Positions 44,265 to 55,791 are shown, numbered from the stretch's first letter. The stretch is DNA of 64,000 nucleotides from Anodontia alba (GCA_964016985.1 OZ024825.1:38501557-38565556); one strand, 5' to 3'. Program-made: numbers and translations. The notes: generated from the sequence alone by a model not told the origin.

Positions 44265-45078
44265 TTAGCTCACCTGAGCAAAACAATTAGTTTGTTAACA
44301 CTCTAGAGGTTACAGTTTTGACCCAACCTTAATGAAACTTGCTCAGAATGGTTGCCTATGAAATCTAGGTCAGGTTTGAAACTGGGTCACCTGGGGTCAA
44401 ATTCTAGGTCACAAGGCCAAATTTTTCTACAAGTCACGTTTGAAGTAATCATCATGAACCCTGCTCAAAATGTTTGTCCTGATGATTTCTAGGTCAAATT
44501 CCAAACTGGATCATTTGAGGTTAAAAACTAGGTCACCAGGCCAAATCAAAAGAAAACCTTGTTAACACTAGAGGCCATTTTTTGAAGTAATCATCATGAA
44601 TCTTCCTCAAAATGTTTGTCTTGATGATTTTTGGCCAAGTTCAAAACTGGGCTACTTGGGGTCAAAAACTAGGTCACCAGGCTTAATCTTAAATGTTTGT
44701 CTTGATGATTTCTAGGTCAAATTTGAAACTGACGTATATTTCATGGTCCACTGACTTTGTTAAGTTCTTTGCATTTAGGTCAGTTTCTAAGAAACTGTTG
44801 GTCCTACAGCCAGTGATACTGGGCATACACATACATCTTAGTATGACCTCTTTAGTGCAGTCAAGTTCATATTTGATCTTGACTTTATTTCACTGTCCAT
44901 TAGGCATGTTACATTGGTCTAAGTTGTTTATGTAATCATCATATGCTACATTGTCTTTGGTTCTTATGTAATCATCATGAATCTTGGTCAGAATGTTTGC
45001 CTTGATCATTTCTTTGTCAGGTTCTCTAAGTGCTATGATTCTCAGGTGAGCTATTCAGGGCCCTATCTTGGTGCTCTT
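44265..45078 (+). mobile_element. AGCTCACC-type element with AGGTCA-rich repeats
   Basis: It starts TTTAGCTCACCTGAGC next to the mariner end and finishes CTCAGGTGAGCTATTCAGGG. Internal units of 100-130 bp contain GGTCAAAAACTAGGTCACC and AATCATCATGAATCTT. Confidence 0.6.
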
Positions 45079-45435
45079 TTTAATTTTTTAGATAAGGGTA
45101 TGATAGTGAAGCAAGATTTGACATAAGCAGGTGAATTAGTCTGAATATCCACTTTCGTTTTTATTCTGATATTAAATTATTAGTGCTAAAATACCCTGTG
45201 AAATTGCCCACATTCACCCATCTCATTGGACAGAAACACAACAATGTACTGTAGTTACCCTAAATATTGGGACACCTTAACTCCTTAGTAGTCCTTACAA
45301 TACTTGCCCTATAATTTGAACAAGTTCATGTTACTACCTGTAGGTTGCGGCATCTAATCTGGGTTTACACTGTTTGCTAAGACCTGTTTTTCCAAATACT
45401 TAGGGCCAATACAGTAAGCTTTGTTTATTACTTAA

Positions 45436-45635
45436 CACTCATGATGAAATTTTCAGTAGACAACATTTTGAAATATTTTTCTTATTTTTTGTAGAAAACA
45501 GGCTTTGACTTTTCATGCAAATTTTCTCCTGAGGAGACAATTTGCATGAAATGTCAACACCTATTTTCTGGTAAAAAGAAGAAAAAATATTGTCAATTTT
45601 GTTGTCTGCTGTATTTGCCCATAGAGCGGTGAAGG
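45436..45635. mobile_element. Fold-back MITE, TTAA type (CACTC...GAAGG ends)
   Basis: TTAA flanks (45432-45435 and 45636-45639). The stem ATTTTCTCCTGAGGAGACAA sits at the centre, with arms GACTTTTCATGCAAA. Confidence 0.72.
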
Positions 45636-46049
45636 TTAACAATAACTCGCTGAGGTTGTATACACTGTTTATTGATTTTGACCTAACTTTTTATAAATTA
45701 ATCTGGGATATACATCTAACTTAATCTGAATTTAATCCACCTAATCTAAATTCTATCTAGATTATCACTATAATCTTGTTTTAGGCCTTCAACAAGTCAA
45801 TCTAAATAAAGGTTTACATTTATATACATCTAAAATAGATACTTTTCAAAACAACTAAATATATAAGCCATTTCAATACAATTTTATAATAACAACAATT
45901 TTCTGTCAATAATCATTCATCTGATGAAGCAATGGTATGTTATTGTCTCATATCTTGAAAAATAAATATTCACAATTTTACAACTACACTTGTCCCTCAT
46001 TCCATCCCACTCCACAAAAATAGAAACTTTTAAGTTAAAATTGTCATAT

Positions 46050-46180
46050 TTGCCAAATTTAGCTCGAAGTATTCAGACAGACAAGCCTGAGAAAACAGAG
46101 TGGACCCTGATCAAACTGCTCCTAACAGGAGGAGTCTGATCAGGGTCTACACTATTAATTTGTCACCCAGCCAGGTCTAA
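46050..46180. mobile_element. Fold-back MITE, GATCAAACTGCTCC core
   Basis: GTGGACCCTGATCAAACTGC is inverted around AACAGGAGGAGTCTGATCAG, with the left arm GAAGTATTCAGACAGACAAG. Confidence 0.6.
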
Positions 46181-46392
46181 TAGGAAAGAATTTACTCCTG
46201 AGGTGATGAAAAATCTTCCTTTCAGAGTTGACCCTTTTCAGAAGAGAAGTAAAAAGTTTTGAGAGATTGCTTCCCTTGATAGTGTGTATCCATTCCCCTC
46301 AAAACCCGGCAAAACATTTTTTTTTTTTTTTTTTTACCATGTTTACCTTTAATATTCAGACATCTTAATTCCTTGCCATACTTATCCTAAAA

Positions 46393-46735
46393 CTTAATGC
46401 TTAGCACTCTGGGTAAAATTTTCAACAGACAACATGACAGAAAATGATGCCAAAACTGATTTTCTCCGATAAAATAAAATTAACCCTAGTCCTGCTGAAC
46501 CCGGATATGTCCTGCTTTTGCAAACAGTGTAGATCCAGATCAGTTGGCTTCTGAAGAAGCCAACTGATCTGGATCTGCACTGTTTGCCATTAAGTATGTG
46601 AATTTATATCAACAATCTGGATAAAGTAATCTGATTGGCTCATATTTAGAAATGGGTGTGGCATTTTAATTTATTCAGCAGGACAAGGGTTAAGAAAAAA
46701 AAAAAGTCTGCTACAATTTTGCTTCACTCTTTTTA
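46393..46735. mobile_element. Fold-back MITE split by a piggyBac-like MITE
   Basis: The left arm CTTAGCACTCTGGGTAAAAT and right arm GTCTGCTACAATTTTGC are separated by the TTAA-flanked element 46484-46689. Confidence 0.6.
46484..46689. mobile_element. piggyBac-like MITE (CCCTAGTCCTGCTGAA ends)
   Basis: TTAA flanks (46480-46483 and 46690-46693). Inverted-orientation copy of the family, with stem AGTTGGCTTCTGAAGAAGCC. Confidence 0.84.
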
Positions 46736-46999
46736 ACAACTGAATGTGCATCTTTTATGTTCAATATTCAAGCATGGCTCCTGAAAAGCAGATTATTCAG
46801 ATTAAAATATAATTAAAATAATTAAATTCTTATGTTTTTTGGGGGTGATGATATGATCTTCACAAGGGTGAGATGACAAGCCAGAGCAGAGTGGACCCAG
46901 ATCAAACTGCTCCTTACAGGAGTCTGATCAGTTTACACTTAATTTGTCACCCAGCCAGGACTAAAAGGAAATAATTTACTCCTGAGGTGATAAAAACCT

Positions 47000-47232
47000 T
47001 CCTTTCAGAGTAGACCCCTCTTCAGCAGATGACATTTTGAAATATATTTATTTATCCCAGAAAACAGAATTTGACATTTCATGCAAAATGTCTCCAATGG
47101 AGACAATTTGCATGAAATGTCAAATCCTGTATTATATCCAATGGAGACAAATGGCATGAAATGTCAAATTCTGTTTTGTGGGAACAATATCAATTTGTCG
47201 TCTGCTGAATTAGCCTAGAGAGCGGCAACTAT
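47000..47232. mobile_element. Fold-back MITE with duplicated GCATGAAATGTCAAAT arm
   Basis: Arms GAATTTGACATTTCATGC and two copies of ATGAAATGTCAAATCCTG/ATTCTG surround AATGTCTCCAATGGAGACAA. Confidence 0.62.
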
Positions 47233-47349
47233 TAATTTTTGACCATCTGGTGAGATATCAAAACAGTACAGGCTGAATGTACAGATCAGACACAACAGAC
47301 TTTGCATCTGATGTGGGTCTATATTGTTTGCTCAGAACTGTCTTATTTA

Positions 47350-47582
47350 ATATATGGTAAATGTCCTAAAGTTTTACACACCAAAGTGTTGGACACCTAA
47401 GTATCTGACAAAATGGCATATGCAAATAGTGTAAACCCTGAAGCAGCTGTCTGATCAGGGTCTTCATTGTTTGCCATTCCAGGGTCTACACTGTTTGTCA
47501 AGTATTGTATGAAAAACGGCATAAAAAGCAAAATTTAAGCCAAAAATGTGATATAGTGTTTGAAATTTTAGAACATTTACAG
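47350..47582. mobile_element. Fold-back MITE (TGGTAAATGTCC ends), core partly duplicated
   Basis: The left end is ATGGTAAATGTCCTAAAGTT and the right end AAATTTTAGAACATTTAC. GGGTCTTCATTGTTTGCC and GGGTCTACACTGTTTG are two versions of one arm. Confidence 0.62.
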
Positions 47583-47740
47583 TCTACATACAGTATGGTA
47601 TTCTTTATTTGAAAATAGAATATTTCATTCAAGTAATCTTCATTTTGTAATGTCTACTTAGTGGATGTGTTGAATGATTGTTGTCTGCTGATATCACTGA
47701 CACATCAGTCTAATGATGAAGCTAAAAAGCACAGACCATA

Positions 47741-48125
47741 GCTCCAGATAAGAGGGGGTAACCACAGAATATTTTATTTCTTCAAGAAAACATGTTGTGA
47801 TTACTCATTAGATTGATCATGAAATATTTTCTACAGTCATTCTCTCCCTTCCACTGATTCAAGAAGGGCAGTTGTCAGTTTCTGGCGAAAGAATGTGCAC
47901 AATACTGGTTAACGGCTTAGAGGACTAAGCCTGCCCAGTAAACGTGTGGTTAGGTAAACTGACCGCGCTCGACATGACCCCGTAGGGTTGACTGGGCCGT
48001 ACAACCTCAACACAAATCATTAGAAGTGAGTGCCTCAGCGAGGCACTTCTAATGAGTACCACAACATATGTTTTTATAGAAAAATGTCAATAATTTTTAG
48101 TTGAAAAAAGTGCCTTATCAGGAGC
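47741..48125. mobile_element. Fold-back MITE, TA type, split by a SINE
   Basis: TA-flanked with ends GCTCCAGATAAGAGGGGG and CTTATCAGGAGC. The perfect hairpin GTGCCTCAGCGAGGCAC lies right of the SINE 47812-48016. Confidence 0.82.
47812..48016 (+). mobile_element. SINE, 5'-truncated, inside a fold-back MITE
   Basis: A 7-bp duplication TCATTAG (47805-47811 and 48017-48023) flanks a head-less SINE. It lies inside the stem of the MITE at 47741-48125. Confidence 0.82.
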
Positions 48126-48349
48126 TATGACAGACACAAATCAGACAGTCCAAGATAAAGGCTGGTCTGGGTGTGTATTTGCACTTACCATATTCGACCT
48201 AATTACTCCACTGGGTGCTTAGGTGTTTCAAAATTGCTGATAAAACTTGTGGTTAAATATGTAACTACTAAGGGTACACTTTAAAAGACTGATTTGACAA
48301 TGTTTATGCGATTTTTGTTTCAATATTTTCTTAATCATGTTAATAAAAG

Positions 48350-48430
48350 CATATGTTGTTAGTACTCATTTGAATTGCATCGACAAGCCGATGCAATTCC
48401 AATGGGTACCCACAACATATGCATTTATAA
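48350..48430. repeat. Hairpin GCATATGTTGTT...AACATATGC
   Basis: Arms ATATGTTGTTAGTACTCATT and its inverse close around AATTGCATCGACAAGCCG. It may lie in the 3' UTR of the TRIM-type gene (minus strand). Confidence 0.65.
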
Positions 48431-48596
48431 AGAAGTAGACAAAATTTACTCTCGCTGTAAGCTAAAGACTACGAATTTGCTTGACTGTGCACTTATAGGG
48501 GTATGTGCATTAATTAAGTCGAATACGGTATGTTATACATGTAGTATCAGTTTTCTAGGTCTGGTTGATATCCTCCCTCACATATTGTATACAAAC

Positions 48597-50417
48597 TCAC
48601 TGCAGATTATATACACCTATTATGTCGCAAAACCTCTCGGTAATGAATAAACTGTTTGTTACATTCTCAAACTTTATTTGAATTGGTTTATATAAGCCAG
48701 ATACAACTGGGTAAAGTTGATCTCCAGTTCGTGCAACCTGATAAACATTGGCAGAATCTAGCCCACATACATAAACATTTCCATCTTCATCTTTTGTACA
48801 GGAAGTTGGTTTAATGAGATTATCATCCATGAACATGTGTTTGACCTCTCCTGACCTGTCAGTCATTATTAGTGACCCTTTGACTTCATCTGTATACCCT
48901 TCACCTTGACATGCTATAAAGATTCTGTCTCTTGTATCAACACAAACAGATATGGGCCATTTCAAGTTTGGATCATGTGTTCCTACATTAGCTGAAACTA
49001 GTTCTACCCCTTTCCTGTTCATGATTAGAACCATGTGACCATCGTTACTTGTAACTGTTACAAATTTATCATCGAAAGTGTCAATACCCCAGCATTCAAG
49101 TCGAGTTGATATGCTTTCTGCTGATTTGGAACCATCCTGTAAACATATCAGATGTATGGTTTTATCCCTCGGCATAGTTACTGCCACTTGATTATCATTC
49201 ACTGCTGCAGCATCAAAAACATACCTATCCATCTTGAAATCAGTTAGGAGCTTGAAGTCTTTATCAACTACTTTTAATTTCTTGTTGTTGAAGTCAACTA
49301 AGACTATTCTACCATCAGGCATAATGGCTGTCCCAGTTACATCACATGGACTTTCATCTGAATGCAGTCTCATTCCACACTCCTTTATCTTAACTGCACA
49401 TATATCTTGCACTGCTATAGCTTTCTCCTTTTTTGGAGTTACTGGGTGTGTTTTAATTGTTGGTGGTACAGGTGGGATTTCAATTCTTGTATCAATGGTT
49501 TCAATGTCAATAGAATCCCGTAACATTGTCATTGCTGTTTCAAATTTTGATGTTGCTTTAAGCCTAAAACTTGCTGGAAGGAATGTTATGGACCCAATTT
49601 CAACATCTACCATCTTTAAATTTGCTTCTGCAGTTCTTAATGAAAGAAGTCTTTTTGAGGCAATGCCTGACTCCTTTGACTCATCCATTTCTCCCATTGA
49701 TGTTTCAATGTCTGAAACCAGTTCCTCAAGCATAGCTTTCTGTTTCTGCAGTGTGGTCAAACCACTTGAACGATACTGTGACGACTTATGTGTTAACTTC
49801 TCCTGAATTGAGTCAAAAGTTTTGTTAATGGTTTCTCTCATGCTGTTAAGATCAAGTACAAGATTTTCTTCATCTTTTGACACATCTTCCATTTTGAAAG
49901 CTATTTCTGACACAACAGTTCGTAAGTGCTGCTTGTACCTCTTGAGTCTGTCACTCACCTCGGAACATTTTACTGTGTAGAACTCACTTTTCACGTAATC
50001 ACCCATGTCAAGAACTCGGCAATGCTTGTGGTCCTTTAGAATACACTTGCTGCACACAAGAATATCATGTGTAACACAGACCAAGTCTGCACTCTTGTCC
50101 GGGTGAAGTTTACATTTTGGCCAATCATCTTCATGTGCCATCATTGCATCCATCATAGAAAGTACCAGTCTATTAATAGGAAAGCCTGCAACTTGACTTT
50201 CCACTGTTCCATCAATTGGTAACTTAGTAACATTCCTACAGACAGGACAGGGAAAATCTGTCCCCTTTTGCTCAAGATCTTCTAATTTAGAAATCAGTGT
50301 TGTCAAACAGTCATGGCACAGGTTATGTTGACAAGGTAACGTTCTTGGTTGTCGATAAACTTCCTTACAGACTGGACAGACCAGCAGGTCTCCAAGTGAT
50401 GACATAAGAGTTGCCAT
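48597..50417 (-). CDS. TRIM-type RING/B-box protein with C-terminal propeller-like domain
   Basis: This is a single uninterrupted 606-codon frame; the start ATG has A at -3 and G at +4. The RING finger has C14, C17, C29, H31, C34, C37, C57 and C60 as zinc ligands (PVCKEVY ... PCQHNLCHDC ... CPVC). A B-box-type zinc finger follows, with C102, H105, C114, H117, C122, C125, H130 and H132. Residues about 150-265 are charged and heptad-like, consistent with a coiled coil. Residues about 340-606 contain repeated short motifs (MPDGRIVLVDFNNKKLKVVD, DTRDRIFIACQGEG, DEDGNVYVCGLDSANVYQVA) resembling NHL/six-bladed propellers. The family generally acts as E3 ubiquitin ligases, often in innate immunity or RNA regulation; TRIM families are greatly expanded in bivalves, often as single-exon genes. 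The substrate is unknown and a vertebrate orthologue cannot be assigned. A 5' non-coding exon is possible. Confidence 0.9.
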   Translation of the reverse strand: MATLMSSLGDLLVCPVCKEVYRQPRTLPCQHNLCHDCLTTLISKLEDLEQKGTDFPCPVCRNVTKLPIDGTVESQVAGFPINRLVLSMMDAMMAHEDDWPKCKLHPDKSADLVCVTHDILVCSKCILKDHKHCRVLDMGDYVKSEFYTVKCSEVSDRLKRYKQHLRTVVSEIAFKMEDVSKDEENLVLDLNSMRETINKTFDSIQEKLTHKSSQYRSSGLTTLQKQKAMLEELVSDIETSMGEMDESKESGIASKRLLSLRTAEANLKMVDVEIGSITFLPASFRLKATSKFETAMTMLRDSIDIETIDTRIEIPPVPPTIKTHPVTPKKEKAIAVQDICAVKIKECGMRLHSDESPCDVTGTAIMPDGRIVLVDFNNKKLKVVDKDFKLLTDFKMDRYVFDAAAVNDNQVAVTMPRDKTIHLICLQDGSKSAESISTRLECWGIDTFDDKFVTVTSNDGHMVLIMNRKGVELVSANVGTHDPNLKWPISVCVDTRDRIFIACQGEGYTDEVKGSLIMTDRSGEVKHMFMDDNLIKPTSCTKDEDGNVYVCGLDSANVYQVARTGDQLYPVVSGLYKPIQIKFENVTNSLFITERFCDIIGVYNLQ

Positions 50418-51127
50418 TTTCCAAATATCTGTTTATACACTTATAGAAACCAAGCAATCACAAAAAAAGTTCAAAGTTATCAAAGGTTTCTTTAGTATTA
50501 TCTCATCCAGTTACATCACAAAGTTGGCAATGGTTTATTTAACATGTATATTTGTTTTGAAGTATATCAACTTAAATATAAAATAGCTGGAATAGTTCAC
50601 ACATGCTTTTTGTCAAGGTTTAAACTCATCAAGACGTAAACTGGTTGCTACAAAGATGTTGTCCATGCACCATTATAAATGTTAACCTTTAAAAGCCATT
50701 CAAAATTGTACCAGATACACTTCAACCTCTTTATAACACGGTTCATTATAACACGGTTTTGGATATAACGGTTCAAAGATGGATCCCAAAAATGCATAGA
50801 TTGAAGATGCAGTATAATTTCTAAGCTTCACTTTGCTTCCATTTTCCTCACATTTAATTACACACATCACTACAGTACAGTTGCTAGGACATCTGTCTCA
50901 CTTGAAAGAGCTACATGAAATCATTTAACCATAATATCATTTCATAGGTCTTTGTAATCATTTCTTATATTCCTTTAACAATCACTGCTATAGAGTAATT
51001 TTATAAACTATTATCAGGCTTAAGACCTATTATATCTTTGGAAAAAGAAAAATACAAATACTTTGTTTGTAAATATATTAGTATTTGCTGGGATCCAGAT
51101 AATAAAGGTGGTCAGAAGAATGTCTTA
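50418..51127. other. 5' flank of the TRIM-type gene
   Basis: No promoter element can be assigned. ACAG at 16-13 bases before the ATG (minus strand) could be a splice acceptor for a 5' UTR exon. A fragment of the CCTCTTTATAACACGG (pogo-like) family lies at 50718-50840. Confidence 0.4.
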
Positions 51128-51317
51128 ATAAATGCAGCAGACAACATTTTTATTTATTTATTTATTTTTTTATTTTTTTTTTTTTTTCATTTTTCAGCAA
51201 AAATAAGACTTGGCATTTCATGCAAATCCTCTGCTAAGCCATTTTATTTTCTTAGAAAAACTATAAAAAGAATAGAATTGTCATCTGCTATAATTTTGCT
51301 TAGCGCTTTAAGGGTTA
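51128..51317. mobile_element. Fold-back MITE (GCAGCAGACAAC family)
   Basis: Left arm ATGCAGCAGACAACATTTTT with a TTTA/T-rich expansion, centre CCTCTGCTAAGCC, right arm TTGTCATCTGCTATAATTTT. Confidence 0.62.
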
Positions 51318-51399
51318 AGTTCTTATGAAACATAACTTCAGGATCCAATCATAAGCATGTCACTGAGAAGATTCTAATTATACTCCAGAGGTAAGTTTT

Positions 51400-51600
51400 A
51401 ACCCTCAAAGCACTAATCAAAGTTGTAGCAGACAACATTCTGATTTTTTTTTATTAGTGAAAATAAGATGACATTTCATATTAATCATCTGCATAGCAGA
51501 CAATCTACATGAAATGACAAGCTTTATTTTCTCTGAAAAAAAAAAAATAAATAAATAAATAAAAGTTTCGTCTGCATTAGTTATTGTTAGTGCTTTGAGA
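51400..51600. mobile_element. Fold-back MITE (GTAGCAGACAAC family)
   Basis: CACTAATCAAAGTTGTAGCA is inverted as TTATTGTTAGTGCTTTGAG; the core is ATCTGCATAGCAGACAATC. Confidence 0.65.
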
Positions 51601-52013
51601 GACACTTACATTATGTATATAAAAATAATGACTTAGCTGGAGACATGATTTGAATTTGGAGTCTGTGGATATAATCTGTAAACCGACCTATTTCGAAACA
51701 ATTAATCTGGGGCTTTATTTGAGATTGACTTTGCATACAATCACATAGAAAAAAACACAATGATTGGGATATTTACCCAGATTGATTGTGTTATAGGCAG
51801 TATCAGGATTTTAATTAGATTTTATTGCATGTTTTCTATGGGGCTTTTAAAGATATGCCAAAATTGTAACAAATGTTTTGTCAACACTTGTTAAAATTTT
51901 GATATCTTTCTGGCTGAATGTTGATTTTATAAATTGATTTAGTCAAACAGGAAAAAAAATGTACATGGGCTTAGTATCCAAATTATTGATTATTTTTTGC
52001 AGCAGACAGTCTT

Positions 52014-52079
<66 letters not shown>

Positions 52080-52536
52080 TTCAACTTCTAACCAGAATTT
52101 TTCAAAGTTTGTGACCTAAGTCAGAGATCATATTATAGGTCGCAGTGACGTACTTGTATTATGCAATACATTGTTACATCTCCTCTGCCATGCATGGAAG
52201 CCCCTCTCAGACTTCACCACAATAATGTGTATCATAATATCACAGGTCACCTGCTATGATACTAGGCATCTATTATCTACTTCTGTAAAAATAACCTATG
52301 GTTTGGTTTTCAGGGTCAAGTTCATAACTCCAATCCATGTCTGCAAGTCCTTTCACACTTAACCAGTATGTGTATCCAACCACTCCAGGCAACCTCCCAA
52401 AAAACTAAGTCTCTATTGACTGGCTTTTGTGAAAATCAACCCATGGTCTTTTTTGTTGGGCCAGCCTATTGTCTCTGCTCCCAATGCATGTGAGCCCACA
52501 CCCTCACCCAACCCCAACTCCACAACCCCTTCAGAT
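51601..52536. other. Intergenic DNA with a TA microsatellite
   Basis: A perfect (TA)n run at 52016-52075 is flanked by GGGATA and TATCCC, making one long palindrome. Nothing coding is seen. Confidence 0.7.
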
Positions 52537-52550
52537 ATCACTACCCAGGT

Positions 52551-52694
52551 TTGTTTGTTTGTGTTGAGGTTTTACGGCCCAGTCAACCCAATGTGGTCAT
52601 GTCGAGCGCGGTCAGTTTACCTAACCACAAATTTACTGGGCAGGCTTAGTCCTCTAAGCGGTTCACCAGTATTGTGCACATTCTTTCGCCAGAA
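52551..52694 (-). mobile_element. SINE 3' end, truncated, minus strand
   Basis: The 14-bp duplication ATCACTACCCAGGT lies at 52537-52550 and 52695-52708. Only about 144 bp of body and tail are present (TGTGTTGAGGTTTTACGG on the plus strand). Confidence 0.85.
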
Positions 52695-52925
52695 ATCACT
52701 ACCCAGGTCATGTCCTATGAAACAAAGACACCATATCCTACTTTTGTGAAAATCAACCTTCTGGTATATTCTGGTCTTTGGAGTCAGGCAATATCTGCTC
52801 CCATACATGCAAGATCCCTCACACTTAATCACTGTATGCTTTTCACCACACCAAGCCACTATCCACAATGCTAAGCCACAATCTACAAAGGCTGCCATGA
52901 CCTCCTTTTGTGAAAAACTGACCTA

Positions 52926-54235
52926 TTGTTAGCTCGCCGGGACTATGTGCCTGGAGAGCTTATGTTGTCACCCAGGGGTTGGCGTCGGCATCCTTGTTAG
53001 CACAATGTTTAAGTTTTCAAATGTGTGCATAGTTTTTTAACTGTTTAAGGTACTGCCTTCATATCAAGGTCAGTTCTTACTTTGTCTTTTACACCCATGT
53101 ATAAGTTTTGCGTTTAAGTTTTGAGAAGTGTACATAACTGCTGAAGTGTTCAAGACAGAGCTCTAATATTTGGCCCACACCAGCCTTAGGGTTAGACTTT
53201 TCAATAGCACACACCTCTTCCTCAGTTTGACCTTCTGCCTAGGTCAAGGTCAGGTCACACTTTGTCATTTGAACCCATGTTCGAGTTCTGCGTTTAAGTT
53301 TTGAAAATGTTTGTAACTGCTGAAGTATTCAAGATACTGCTTTAATATTTGGCCCACACCAATAGTAGGGTAAGACCTTTCAATAGCTCAGACCTTTTCT
53401 TCAGTTTGACCTTCTGCCTAGGTCAAGGTCAGGTTACACTTGGTCATTAAAACCCATGTTTAAGTTTTGCGTTTAAGTTTTGAAAAGTGTTCGTAACTGC
53501 TAAAGTATTCAAGATGCTGCTTTAATATTTGGCCCACACCTACCTTAGGGTAAGACCTATCAATAGTACACACCCCTTCCTCAGTTTGACCTTCTGCCTA
53601 GGTCAAGATCAGGTCATACTTTGTCATTTATAGCCGTGTTTAAGTTTTGAAAAGTGTACATGGCTGCTGAAGTATGTAAGATATAGCTTTCATATTTCAT
53701 CAACACCAGCCTAAGGGAAGTTGTTTCAATGGCATATACCCCATCCCTCAGTTTGACATTCTTCCAACATCAAAGTAGCTGGCCTCGGTGGCTCAGTTGG
53801 ATGCGCCGTCCGACTGAAGACCAGGAGGTCGCGGGTTCAACCCCCGTCGAGGTCGGCAACATTCTTTCTTGGAGATTGATCATGAAATATTTTCTACGGT
53901 CATTCTCTCCCTTCTGCTGATTCAAGAAGGGCAGTTGTCAGTTTCTGGCGAAAGAATGTGCACAATACTGGTTAACCACTTAGAGGACTAAGCCTGCCCA
54001 GTAAATGTGTGGTTAGGTAAACTGATCACGCTTGACATGACCCCATTGGGTTGACTGGGCCGTAAAACCTCAAAAACAAACAAACAAACATCAAAGTCAG
54101 GTCCTACTCAGTCATTTCTGCTATGTTTAAGTTCTGCATTTAAACCTTAATATTTAAAGATTGTTTTCTTATCCGATTAGCCCTTTCTGGCGAGCTGCGT
54201 TGTCTTCTGACAACTCTTGTCTAGGTTTTGGGATC
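52926..54235 (+). mobile_element. TTAGCTCGCC-type element with ~180-bp repeats, split by a SINE
   Basis: The 5' end TTAGCTCGCCGGGACTATG and the 3' end TTTCTGGCGAGCTGCG form inverted subterminal motifs. Four internal units carry ATTTGGCCCACACC, CCTCAGTTTGACCTTCTG and CCTAGGTCAAGGTCAGGTC. A SINE interrupts it at 53777-54086. Confidence 0.65.
53777..54086 (+). mobile_element. tRNA-headed SINE, full length
   Basis: The duplication AACATCAAAGT lies at 53766-53776 and 54087-54097. A box TGGCTCAGTTGG and B box GGTTCAACCCC are present. It splits the TTAGCTCGCC element. Confidence 0.9.
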
Positions 54236-54368
54236 AGACTCATCTACCAGCTTTGATGCATGCTAAAACCTAGGAGTTCACCATGGTGTGCATCCCATCA
54301 CACATGGTCACCTTCCGTTTAATTAGATTACCATGACTTAATTTTGTGAAAACCAACTCCTGGCCCCG

Positions 54369-54598
54369 ACGTTATAAAACTTTTTTTATGCTAAACTCAA
54401 CTGAGCATGAAGTTTTTTTTGTTCATGAATATGAAAATGCCAACAATAGTCGGCATTTTCATATTTACTGGCAGAGAAATTTTCATGTTCAGCTATGTTT
54501 AACAAGAAAGAATTTGCATTTGTTAGTAATTTCAGATTTATTAGCAGGACAAATTTCATGCTCAGCTGTGTTGAGCACAAAAAATGTTTTATAACCTC
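54369..54598. mobile_element. Fold-back MITE (GTTATAAAAC ends)
   Basis: Second copy of the 32041-32270 family. The stem AAAATGCCAACAATAGTCGG is less perfect. Confidence 0.78.
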
Positions 54599-54650
54599 GG
54601 GACCTGGTCTTGTTATTGGGATCAGGCTCTTATCAATACTACCATCTGCG

Positions 54651-54942
54651 CCAACCTCAGTGGCTCAGTTGGATGTGCATCCGACTGGTGATCAGGAGGT
54701 TGTAGACCCCTATCAGATCTGCAACATTCTTTCGTGGAGATTTGATCATGAAATAATTTCTACAGTCATTCTCTCCCTTCTGCTGATTCAAGAAGGGCAG
54801 TTGTCAGTTTCTGGCGAAAGAATATGCACAAAACCGGTTAACTGCTTAGAGGACTAAGCCTGCCCAGTAAATGTGTGGTTAAACTGACTGTGCTCAACAT
54901 GACCCCAATGGGTTGACTGGGCCATAAAACCTTAACACAAAT
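54651..54942 (+). mobile_element. tRNA-headed SINE, decayed B box
   Basis: The duplication AATACTACCATCTG plus two bases lies at 54635-54650 and 54943-54958, with one mismatch. The A box is intact; the B-box region has become TTGTAGACCCC, so it is unlikely to be transcribed now. Confidence 0.85.
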
Positions 54943-54958
54943 AATACTACCATCTGTG

Positions 54959-55488
54959 CAAATACCTTCACCATATGGGCATCCCCCATCCCAGGTTATC
55001 TTCCGAGAAACTAGGTCATCATGACCTATTTCTGTGAAGACTGACCCCCACACTGGATTTCTGGCTCCAATCATCACTGCCTTGTGTGCGAGACCTCTAT
55101 CAGACTTCACCATAGCATGCACCCAAAATAAAGACCAACCAAGCTAGGTCACTATGACTTTCTTTTGAAAAAATTGAATATACACCCCTCAACATTTGAA
55201 TTTATCTGCTGTTGAAGTAGACCACTATGATCTACCTTTGACAAAATAAAACATCACTTATTGGCAAGAACGTATGGGCTTGAATTGTTATCTGTGACTA
55301 CTGGTATCTAGTTTTTGGCACGGTCACCATTAATGTCAGTGCATGAATGATTCTACAAGAAATTATTGCAGTCAAAGAATGAGCTTAATGTAAAGGAATA
55401 AATGTTGTCTATTTTCTTATTTATCTGTCTTTCCAACAATGATTTTTTTTTTCATAAAATATTCATCCTTTCTGCCATATCAAATTAA
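54959..55488. other. Intergenic DNA, no gene
   Basis: Diffuse CTAGGTCA(T/C)CATGACC motifs recur at about 100-bp spacing from 52380 to 55170, apparently a decayed tandem repeat interrupted by several insertions. Nothing coding is seen. Confidence 0.45.
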
Positions 55489-55501
55489 AAAGTAAACAAG
55501 A

Positions 55502-55791
55502 TTTGATTGAGTTGGGGTTTAACGACACGTCAACCCTTGTGGGTCATTTTGTGTCGTCTCCCAGAGAAAGGGAGAAAATAGGCAGAAGAGATAGCAGAAG
55601 AGATGAAAGGGAGGGACAGGGAAGAAAGAGAAACAGGAATGAAAGTGAAGAAACAGAAGAAATAAAAACATCACCTCCCTACCCTTACCTGCTACAAGGA
55701 TAGCAGGCCTTGCCCAACTATAAGCCAATATCAGCTGGACGCCCCGGGTGACAAAAGATACATGACACCTTCGCACCACCCAACCACCAAC
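55502..55791 (-). mobile_element. Second copy of the CAATCA-tailed retroposon
   Basis: It is flanked by a 13-bp target duplication AAAGTAAACAAGA (55489-55501 and 55792-55804). By eye the body differs from the 7735-8027 copy at about two positions, so both insertions are recent. The 66-codon ORF seen in each copy is purine-rich low complexity and probably not coding. Confidence 0.8.

Noticed and set aside
49234..49806. 190-codon plus-strand ORF
   Set aside because: It is antisense to the TRIM-type coding frame; the minus-strand frame explains the open reading.
55503..55703. 66-codon Arg/Glu-rich ORF conserved at two loci
   Set aside because: The identity reflects two recent copies of a retroposon. 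The peptide is a by-product of a purine-rich low-complexity tract.
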